This document shows positions 56,397-64,000 of a stretch of DNA of 64,000 bases, piece after piece. Within the stretch, counting starts at the first letter, position 1; each line of letters starts with the position of its first letter. Position numbers and translations under genes: made by a program. The notes under the pieces were generated by a model. The model made no database searches and was not told where the DNA came from. It saw only the letters and a list, made by a program, of their open reading frames with translations. Origin of the DNA: Dendrocalamus latiflorus (Eukaryota > Streptophyta > Magnoliopsida > Poales > Poaceae); contig CM029660.1 of the NCBI GenBank assembly GCA_017311315.1, positions 14,984,930 to 15,048,929 on the forward strand, read 5' to 3'.

Positions 56397-56402
56397 AAAA
56401 AA
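56397..56402 (-). terminator. Pol III terminator of tRNA-Ser
   Basis: Six T on the minus strand begin one base beyond the tRNA 3' end, the normal RNA polymerase III stop signal. Confidence 0.85.
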
Positions 56403-56403
56403 G

Positions 56404-56485
56404 CGTCGACAGCAGGATTCGAACCTGCGCGGGCAGAGCCCAGTAGATTTCGAGTCTACCTCCTTAACCACTCGGACATATCGAC
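56404..56485 (-). tRNA. tRNA-Ser (anticodon CGA)
   Basis: Read on the minus strand from GTCGATATG. The acceptor stem pairs with TGTCGAC with one T-G wobble. The anticodon stem GTAGA/TCTAC encloses the loop CTCGAAA with anticodon CGA, reading serine UCG codons. A long variable arm (TGGGCTCTGCCCGC) marks a class II serine tRNA. The T arm GCAGG-TTCGAAT-CCTGC is perfect. There is no intron. The internal A and B boxes are intact and a T-run terminator follows directly, so the gene looks functional. Confidence 0.96.
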
Positions 56486-56746
56486 GATTCTGTCATGTGC
56501 CAGACTTTTTGTCCAATAGTTTAGTGCAATCTAAGATCTAACAGGCCGACATGATCAGAGATCACATGGAGTCTAAATGGGCTGGGCTCTTCTTACACCG
56601 GCCCATGAAGAGCGCAGTCGATTCCGAGTCTCCGATTCGTATCCTGTGGGCCGCCGCTATCAGCTCCGATTGAACCCTCGCCTCCCCCAACTTCCACGGT
56701 CCAACCCAGCGACACGAGCCGACGTAACCCTAGACCCCTCAGCCGC

Positions 56747-57467
56747 GAGTTTTTTGCTATTATGGTACCCTCTAAGTTGGGCTTCGCTGAAACGGTACTT
56801 ATACCGTGGGCTTCTCCCAAATAGTACCCTTGTTGTTAACACCTCTCCAAAATAGTATTCTCAGGGATTTGAACTAATTTTCATTTGATTTTTGAATTTT
56901 AACTCCTTCGTATGACTAAACTGCCCCTGCTCATTTTGTTTCTTTCAGTTCCAGTAGCACGAACGAACTCTTCCATTTCTTTTTGTCTGGCGGCAGCTCC
57001 TCCATCCTCAGGGCGGCGCTCTTCCATCCCCATGCCGCGATGAGGTCACCTGCCGCGTACGTGGTCCGGTTGCCCCTGCCGACGTGCGACCGTCCCTGGC
57101 TGGCGTGCGATCGTCCGTGGCCTGGGGTGCGCGCACTCCCTTGCGATCCTTGCCGCGCTCTCGCCTGGCGTTGACGGCGCCGCGCCGAGTATTCCGATCG
57201 GCCAGTCGGCGTGCCGCCGTCGCCAATGAAACCCAAACGATGTGAAAAGAAGAAAATAAAAGTGATTAGGGTTAAACAAAATGAGCAGGGGCAGTTCAGT
57301 CAATTGGGGGAGTACAAATTCGAAAATCAAATTATTTGAGTTAAAATCCCTGAGAATACTATTTGAGAGAAGTCTTAAGTACAAGAGTACTATTTTAGAG
57401 AAGCCCACGACGTAGATACCGTTTCGTCGAAGCCCAACTTAGAGGGTACCATAATAGCAAAAAACTC
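56747..57467. mobile_element. Mutator-like element (Pack-MULE candidate)
   Basis: A 721-bp element with ~190-bp inverted repeats: GAGTTTTTTGCTATTATGG at the left (56747-56940) and its complement at the right (57276-57467). CTCAGCCGC on both sides (56738-56746, 57468-57476) is an exact 9-bp duplication, as MULEs make. The ~335-bp interior is GC-rich, unlike the AT-rich repeats, and could be captured host DNA; a 101-codon minus-strand frame spans it but matches nothing I recognise. It lies about 50 bases upstream of the MFAP1-like ATG. Confidence 0.9.
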
Positions 57468-57901
57468 CTCAGCCGCTGCCGCCGGTGAGCCCCCCATCCC
57501 TAACCCGCAGGGGCAGTCATGTCGGTCGCGGCGGGGGTCAGCGACGCCGCCATCGCGGTGTGTGACAAGCTCCGTGGCAAGATCGTCCAGACCAAGGTCA
57601 AGCGCTACTGGCCGGTAAGGAGCTGCTGCCTCGGCGGCGGACGAGGACGGTGAAGCCGGTGTTCATACCGAAATCGCGGCATGACACGATCGCAGAGAGG
57701 GAGCGGATCGAGTAGGAGCGGCAGCTCGAAGAGCTGGTCAAGAAGAGGATGGAGGAACGCAAGGTTGAGACGAGGCGGATTGTTGTGGAGGAGATCAGGA
57801 AGGAGGAGCACATTGAGAAGACGCTGAATGAGGAGGCTGACATTGCTAATGTCGATACGGATCATGAGCTGAACGAGGCAGACGAGTATGAGGCGTGGAA
57901 G

Positions 57902-58744
57902 CTCTGTAGCACGGACACGTGTCAAAACCACCGTATCCGTGTTCGACACGTGTCGGACACGGATACGACACGGACACGTCTCCGACACGTGTCGGCGACG
58001 TATCGGCCGATTTTGGAATTAATTTTAATTATTAAAATTCTCGACACGTGTCGGACACAGTAAATATACGAGTCGGACACGGCCTGGACATAGCCAGCCC
58101 AGGAATGGCCCAGGACACGGCCGGCCCAGGCCGCCCCATCCCTAACCCTAACCATAAGCGCTGATTCCCGAGCGCTTCATTCTCATCGCTCGCTCGCGCT
58201 TCTCCGCATCGGCCGCTCGCGCCGCCGCTGACTCCCGCATCTCGCCGCCGCTTCCATCTCCTCACTCGCATCTCCTCTGCCCGCCGGCTCCCGCATCTCG
58301 CCACCGACGACATCTCTTGCATCTCGCCACCGACTACATCTCCCGCGTCTCGCCACCGACTACATCTCCCGTATGTCGCCGGCTCCCGCATCTACTCCCG
58401 TGTAGTCTTGCCGATCTAATCATGTTACTTTTTCCTAGGTTAATGGAGTTCTTATTTCTAGAAATGGTATTCACATCAACAAATTGTCGCCAGGATTAAC
58501 AAAACAATTCATGAAGTACATATTCCGAGCATACACTTTACAAAATTACAAGTTTACAATTTACATTATTTCATATAATAAGCATGTGGAAACATAGAAA
58601 ATAATACATACATACATATATATTATTTATTTATTTATTATTTAAATATATATAGCCGTGTCGACGTATCGGTATTTTTGGGAAAACGGCAAATTCCCGT
58701 GTCGGTGTCGTGTCGTGTCGACATATCCGTGTCCGTGCATCATA
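57902..58744. mobile_element. Mutator-like element inside the MFAP1 pseudogene
   Basis: An 843-bp insert between exact GCGTGGAAG duplications (57893-57901, 58745-58753), the 9 bp expected of a MULE. The ends share GCACGGACACG: GTAGCACGGACACGTGTC at the left and, reversed, GATGCACGGACACGGATA at the right. Subterminal DNA is full of CGACACGTGTCGGACACG-type palindromes. The middle is GC-rich with repeated CATCTCGCCACCGACTACAT units (58270-58390), possibly captured. No transposase. Confidence 0.88.
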
Positions 58745-58992
58745 GCGTGGAAGAATAGATAGATTGTGAGGATTAAGAGGGACAGAGAGGAGATAGAGGC
58801 GAGGTTGAGGGAGGTTGAGAAGGCTAGGAACATGATGGAGGAGGAGCGCAGGGAAAGGGAGAGGAGGAATCCGAAGCCCGTTGCACAACCCAAGCAAAAG
58901 TGGAAATTCATGCAGTACTACCACAAGGGTGCCTTCTTCCTGGAGAAGGCTGATGATGGGACTCAAAACTATTGGTTCAGATGATATCTGTA

Positions 58993-59152
58993 GGGGTTTT
59001 ATTGATCATATACCCTCCCCTTAGATGGAAATTCAGGATTTACCCTCCTGGGCCACGCGTCAGTGACTTATGATGACCCCACATGTCATTGAGGTGGGAG
59101 GGTAAATCCTGAATTTGCCAACTAAGGGGAAGGTATATGATCCAATCCCCCC
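58993..59152. mobile_element. foldback MITE
   Basis: About 160 bp with ~55-bp inverted arms: GATCATATACC(C/T)TCCCCTTAG through ATTCAGGATTTACCCTCC and its complement. GTA lies on both sides (58990-58992, 59153-59155). It sits at the start of the intron-like part of the MFAP1 pseudogene. Confidence 0.8.
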
Positions 59153-59639
59153 GTATGTACTCTGTGCCTGTTATCATTTAGTATATGATAGTATTGTTAC
59201 TTTAATCGTAGCATGTTGTCAGCCTTTCTAATGCTTCTATTGCTTGTTCAGAAGTAAAATTGATGGCATGAAGTAAAATCCTTTCTTCTCATGCTTTTCT
59301 CTATGCGTAATAGTTGTTCTATCACAATTGTTTAAAGTGATCATTCTTGTTTTACCATTTTTGACAGTAATGACCATTGATCAGACTCCTGAGACTTTGA
59401 ACCTTTTTGTCAACTCGAGTTCTGTAGATATTTTCTAATTGAATTGTCTGTTATATTTTCTGTGCACATAATTCACGCTGAAATCTTGCTCATGTGTAAA
59501 TTTGCTAACAATTTTCAGGTGGACTACAAATGGGCCCTTGCGAGCAAAGTATAATGCAAAAATGGCCGGCATGAATACACCTATTGCCAAACCAAAGGGA
59601 AGCAAGAAGATGAAGGATTGGAATACAGAATGAAATGAG

Positions 59640-60655
59640 TGGTTTTTACTGCCTGAACTGGTATTTTTCTCTACCTGTTACCAGGACATCTGAAGTGAGT
59701 GGTTTTTACAGATATTTCTATATGGTTTTTTATCCATAAAAAGGACGGATTTTCTGTTTCATCATCAATTGTGGTATAGGGACAAACTGCTGAATTCTTT
59801 ATACAAAACATGTAATCATCTGTGGAATGCATGTTAGCCTTGTCCTACATTTTGATGGTAAATTAGTGATTTTTCTGTATATGATTTCGACATGGTTATG
59901 TGAACAGAATCTAACACCATTGGAAACCCACATACTTATTGCTTGCTTTGGCCTTTTATATTTATGCTTTTGTCTGTTGTCATTGCAATGATCCTTCTAT
60001 TACATTTCAATATAGTTGTTTGAATGCCTTACTGTACTCTACTACAGCCATGCTCCATACAACAGCTGTTACTCATGTGCTACATTCAATGTTTAATTAG
60101 AGAATTATTCTGTATATGGTTTCAACGAGATGATTGACCAGAATCTAGCATTACTTAACATTGTGGAAACCTATTTCGGTATATGTTATATTTAGAGTCT
60201 TTACATCACGGTTATATAAATTAGGGTTTAAAACAATAAAGGGCATTATGATATAATACTAAGGGTTTCAGAATATGTTGTTTTGCAAATGTGGTGGTTT
60301 TTTAAGTTAAAGAAATAACATTTGCATACCTTTTCTGAATAACATAGCACAAAGTTTCTGCTCAGATTTATTTCTTTGTTTGATACTTTGATATATTTGT
60401 TGCTTTGTGCGTACATGCTCCTTTTCATTTGTTTTTGCATAATTTCTTTTATGGAATCTTTATTTAATTACCTATTGACTTATTGTTTTATTATGTACCA
60501 CCGGTTTAGAACTGCATGGAATCCATAATGCTAACAACTTGATTTCTTTTGCTTTTATCTTCGATGATTGTAATTATGTTGTTGATGTGATTCTATAAAC
60601 TAGCACATTGAGCGGCAAAAAAAAAAGATATTAATTGAAGTCTTTACAAGGCTAT
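59640..60655. other. AT-rich DNA downstream of the MFAP1 pseudogene, no gene
   Basis: May include former 3' untranslated or flanking DNA of the MFAP1 copy. The phrase GAGTGGTTTTTAC appears at 59637 and 59696, a short duplication. Nothing else is recognised. Confidence 0.5.
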
Positions 60656-60659
60656 AGAT

Positions 60660-60884
60660 GGGTTCTTTTAGGCTGTAGCTTATAACTTTTGTTTAAAATT
60701 TTGAATTTTGTGTGTTCGCGCGAGAGAGTACCGAGAGAGATACTTGCGTGCGATTTTGGCCGATATAGCTGAAGTCAGGACATCGTTTACTACAATCGAT
60801 TTATAGACCCCACCTTGAAAAGGCAATCTGTTTAAAAGCTAGTTACGGTAGCATAAGTCAAAAGCCTAAAGCCTAAAAGAACCC
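60660..60884. mobile_element. MITE, related to 7367-7602
   Basis: The ends GGGTTCTTTTAGGCT and AGCCTAAAAGAACCC are perfect inverses. The interior is shared with 7367-7602. No clear target duplication. Confidence 0.75.
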
Positions 60885-60889
60885 AGCCT

Positions 60890-62590
60890 ATAATTAACCA
60901 AAGAACAAAATTAGGAAGCCATACAGAAGTTCTGATGAAAGGGGAAAACTAGCCTAAAACCTTCTCGAGAAGGACCATATAGCATATTATTCATATTTGG
61001 ATGTGGATGTGTAGAAGTGGCTCAAGCTTTATATGGTGGTGGTGTTCTAAGTGAAGTTTCGTCTTCAAAAAATTGTAGTACTTACTATTTACAAAACTAC
61101 ATTTTTTAAATACATGATTTTTACACCCCTAGGGCTCAATAGTACTTCATTGTTCATACTATAGTATTTTCACAAAATTATTGTATTGGCCAAAAAGTCC
61201 TTATATCCAAACAAGCCCTTCTTTAGTTACTATGATAATTTTATTGCTATCAACTTATCAGCAGAGCTTTGCAGCCCATCTGGCCAGGCTTCAGCACTTA
61301 AGAGTTGCAACTATAGCACTTAAGAGTTGCAACCATAACAATCTTATGGCTATAGCTATGATATCATGTTAGAATTGAAGGAAATGACTAATACATTACA
61401 TCGTAGGCAAATATGTTTACATAGAGTACATAGGACAAAAGAGTCCAAGCAAACACTCTGCATGACTAATCTCAGACAAACAAGTACAATTTATGTCTTA
61501 TGGCTTCCCTCAAACAAACAAACGGGACGGTTTCTCCGTCGCCATTTCAAAGAGGTTTATCGGGGCAGTCTTTTTGAAGCGGCTTATCCGAATTCGATTT
61601 GTTTACACAAGTGCTCGTATTAAGATTAAAAACCATAAGTCGCAGCCGAAAAGAACCCATCCAAAAGTTAATGGCTGGCAAACCGCTTGGGCTTGATTAG
61701 GCTTTTATGAAATTAAGGTGACAAACCTGTTTCTCAGCTTGTACAGCCGATCCAGAGCAAGCTTTTTCAAAATTTGCTTGCTAATTTACCCTACCCCAAT
61801 CTCAGACATTTGTATGTTGTGCCCTAAATTCCTACATACCATTTAATTATTATTACATTTATAAATTTGTAAAACCCTGGCTTACATCATTAAAAATTTA
61901 AAACTCTGGCCGAATTTGTGGTGGCCCAGTGTTCCATATGTGTAGTACTCCATTTCTCAATGCATGTCCAATTTCTTGGAAGTGTCATTTCACAATGCAA
62001 GTCGCTGAGAAAATCAAGACACAAGAGTGTAGTTTTATTGCAATATTTCCACCCTCTACGGCTTTACCCTAACTTAATTGCATGACTTAGTAAGTTCCAT
62101 GTGGAGTGTTTACATGGATTTGGCAGTATAAATACAAGTGGTCCAAGCCTAGTTGGTTTGACCGTTTTGAGCGAAGCTGTAAAACGGGCCTTCCATAGGC
62201 ACGTGGGACGCTAATGTTACAATACATACGTCAAATTATCACAACTTAAAGTGACCAACGCCCCATTTTGGGAAGTAGCTGATTGCATCGGTTTTTTTAC
62301 ATTGTTGATTGGTGAAATGGTTTTGAGTGCTGTTTTCTTGTAAATTTTCTAAGATATTCATTTTAATCGGGCATGTTGTTGAGTCAAGGAATCCACATAT
62401 ATGTTTGACTCTTCATCAACATCATTTCATATGGCGAGTACCACATGCATTGTGCTATTGTCCTTGGTTACTTTTCTTCTTAATGCTAAAGACGTGCATC
62501 TCCTGCATTTTCTTGGAAAAAAACTATTATTTATAAATATTGATGTGCAAACTTGTAGTAATTTTTTGAACTTGTATATTATAGATGGGA
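60890..62590. other. AT-rich DNA, no gene recognised
   Basis: Contains a short tandem copy of AGCACTTAAGAGTTGCAAC at about 61290-61335. At 61500-61665 the AT content drops and a CAGCCGAAAAGAACCCATCC end resembles the MITE at 60660, perhaps a third, truncated relative. Confidence 0.45.
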
Positions 62591-62593
62591 AAT

Positions 62594-62691
62594 GTAGCCG
62601 GATGCAAATTTGAAAATTGCAAATCCAAAACTTTTGATTTGCCCCCATTTGTAGCCGGATGCAAATTTGAAAATTGCAAATCCAAAACTTT
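62594..62691. repeat. 41-bp direct duplication, period 57
   Basis: GTAGCCGGATGCAAATTTGA and the 21 bases after it occur at 62594 and 62651 without visible difference. Confidence 0.85.
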
Positions 62692-62699
62692 CTTGGGAC

Positions 62700-63380
62700 T
62701 CTCTTGCCTCTGCCCATTTTGTTAGTGCAGGACCGACATGTACATGGTCAAACTGTACAAAGACCTAATCCACCCACCACATCACTCGTGGTGTTTGATT
62801 TGGAGTTCTTTTGAATGTGTGAAGTACCTATAGCAGCAGACGAAGTGAACTAGCACTATTTCTTTCGGTTCTGCGGTGACTACCCTTTGCATAGCATCAG
62901 TAGTACTAGAAACTACAGTATGTTGTACTGCTGTGTAATGACTGCACATTAGGTGAGGCACCAAGTCAACATAAAAAACCAAAAAAATTATCTTTTTTAA
63001 TCATATGTTAGTGCATTTGTGTGTAAAATTATTAATTAGTAACCACTAGCGAATAGTTGTGTTATGCCACTTGTTGAATTATTTTTATATTGCAGTTAAG
63101 AATTTTAAGGTCGTAATGGCTGACCGAGTCTACAAACTAGTAATACATCCTAAAATAGGTGCAGCAGCGAGACCGAGCAGGCACAACAGCGGCGCCGTAG
63201 TAGATGCGGTGCTAGCATGCTATCTAAGTGTTAGCGAGCCCGAGTAGGCACGTCGGCCTGTGTATAATCTACTTGCTGATACTAGCTGGAAACATCAAGC
63301 TCGAAACCTGAAACCTATTTAAAACTTTTCAGGAAACGCATTGAAACCTGCTTTGAAACATCAAACTTGAATCCAGAGGC
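62700..63380. other. no gene recognised
   Basis: A 62-codon frame at 63059-63247 ends in a normal stop but matches nothing known. Confidence 0.4.
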
Positions 63381-63384
63381 CTTT

Positions 63385-63445
63385 ATGAAACTTTTATGCA
63401 AAATGGAAGCTCATGAAACTTTTATGCAAAATGGAAGCTCATGAA
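63385..63445. repeat. 28-bp tandem duplication
   Basis: ATGAAACTTTTATGCAAAAT followed by GGAAGCTC repeats at 63385 and 63413. Confidence 0.85.
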
Positions 63446-63678
63446 ATCCCATGAAACTACATTCCAACGGTACAACATGCGCTAGTGGTACTCCTAGATT
63501 ATTTAGTCATTATGACCTTGACTAGCGGTCTGGTGTACTGAGCTTCGCTGAGCCAATTTTCGCTTATTCGATAGATTGATATGAAATCACATGTGAGATC
63601 CCTTATGACTAAAAAAGTTCATCAAGCCGTTAGGTGCTAGTCTAGCGGTGGGATTCCGACTAGCTCCTAGCTATCCTA

Positions 63679-64000
63679 GGGGTGCCTTTGGTTGAGCTTT
63701 TGTGAGCTGTTTTTGTTTCCAAAAAACCAAAAGTCAACCAAAGGGGTGGAAACCAGAAGCTACTTTTTCAGAAGCAGCTACTTTTGAGTAGTACAGTTTT
63801 GAAAGCACCTTGGACCCTGCTTTTGGCTTTTGGCTTTCTGCTTTTGAAATGGTGAAAATATAGAGTTGTTTCACAGTTGTTTCAAGGAAAATAGAGATAG
63901 GATGTAAGTTTTATACTTGTTTGAACCAAACAGCTTACAGCTTTTCCACAGTCCATAACCTACAGCAGCTTTTCCACAGCCCACAGCTCACAGCAGCTTT
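63679..64000. mobile_element. MITE-like sequence, cut by the window end
   Basis: It begins GGGGTGCCTTTGGTTGAGC, has the inverse GTCAACCAAAGGGG nearby, and continues with CAGCTTTTCCACAG repeats to the end of the window. This composition is typical of small hAT-type or Tourist-type elements in grasses. The other end is not visible. Confidence 0.5.

Larger units (their letters stand above)
57519..59633 (+). pseudogene. MFAP1-like spliceosome factor pseudogene
   Basis: The ATG at 57519 opens MSVAAGVSDAAIAVCDKLRG then KTKVKRYWP-like residues, the conserved N-terminus of plant MFAP1, a component of the spliceosomal B complex. About 200 residues are then missing and the frame shifts. It resumes with VKPVFIPKSRHDTIAERERI, a TAG (57713-57715), and then MEERKVETRRIVVEEIRKEE up to ADEYEAWK. 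A MULE (57902-58744) interrupts here. After it come WKNR, a stop, IVRIKRDREEIEARLREVEK and NPKPVAQPKQKWKFMQYYHK. An intron-like gap follows to 59518 (acceptor TTTTCAG), and the final exon gives NGPLRAKYNAKMAGMN and KPKGSKKMKDWNTE with a stop at 59631. The stops, the large deletions and the insertion make it a non-processed pseudogene; the working gene should be elsewhere. Confidence 0.88.

Noticed and set aside
56308..56541. A 77-codon plus-strand frame over the tRNA
   Set aside because: It reads antisense through the tRNA-Ser gene; the RNA gene explains the sequence.
63059..63247. A 62-codon plus-strand frame near the right end
   Set aside because: Short, no recognisable domain, no conserved neighbours.
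1..64000. CRISPR array, bacterial operon or phage system
   Set aside because: Nothing has spacer-repeat order or bacterial gene layout; introns, tRNA type and transposons show a plant nuclear genome. The tandem arrays found have no unique spacers.

Overview
This is plant nuclear DNA, almost certainly from a grass and most likely rice or a close Oryza relative. That rests on the kinds of transposon present, GC-rich gene starts, MITEs with TTA target duplications and plant-style introns; it is inference, since nothing was searched. No intact host protein gene was found. The only convincing functional host gene is a tRNA-Ser(CGA) at 56404-56485 on the minus strand. The one recognisable host protein gene is a broken copy of MFAP1, a spliceosome factor, at 57519-59633.

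Left part (1-9700): a degraded hAT transposon (1358-4425) with a transposase remnant and an internal C-rich minisatellite, a Tourist-type MITE (4485-4794), retroelement-like DNA with a cluster of near-palindromic CCGGTCTGACCG motifs, two more MITEs, and an unidentified exon-like fragment near 8678-9093.

Middle (9709-27842): one Ty3/gypsy chromovirus (Reina-like, plus strand, about 4.9 kb of its own sequence) has been split by three later insertions whose ends and target duplications can be read directly. These are a gag-protease-only LTR element (11748-15735, minus), a gag-pol Ty3/gypsy element (16716-24387, minus) and a 1.5-kb solo LTR (24598-26115). A MULE transposase relic that lacks its catalytic core follows (27850-29203). 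A second gag-protease-only element (31677-36241) has perfect CATAG target duplications and sits inside LTR-like DNA. In all three minus-strand LTR elements the reading frame runs about 290-355 bases into the 3' LTR.

Right-centre (37411-54963): a long LTR-like sequence is interrupted by a 13.6-kb CACTA (En/Spm) transposon, 39395-52999. Its termini, TTT target duplication and subterminal repeats are clear. It carries a TNP1/TNPA-like gene whose 11 exons join without a phase break (42827-47727, minus), an antisense captured fragment of a host ABCG transporter gene inside the first intron, a frameshifted TE-borne gene of the kind linked to ULP1 proteases, two tandem arrays and a tRNA-like sequence beside the right subterminal repeats. 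No TNPD/tnp2 transposase was seen, so it is probably non-autonomous.

Right end (54964-64000): a 314-bp duplication, the tRNA-Ser gene with its T-run terminator, and the MFAP1 pseudogene carrying two Mutator-like elements with exact 9-bp target duplications (56747-57467 upstream of the ATG, 57902-58744 in an exon) plus a foldback MITE. The rest is AT-rich DNA with MITEs and short tandem repeats.
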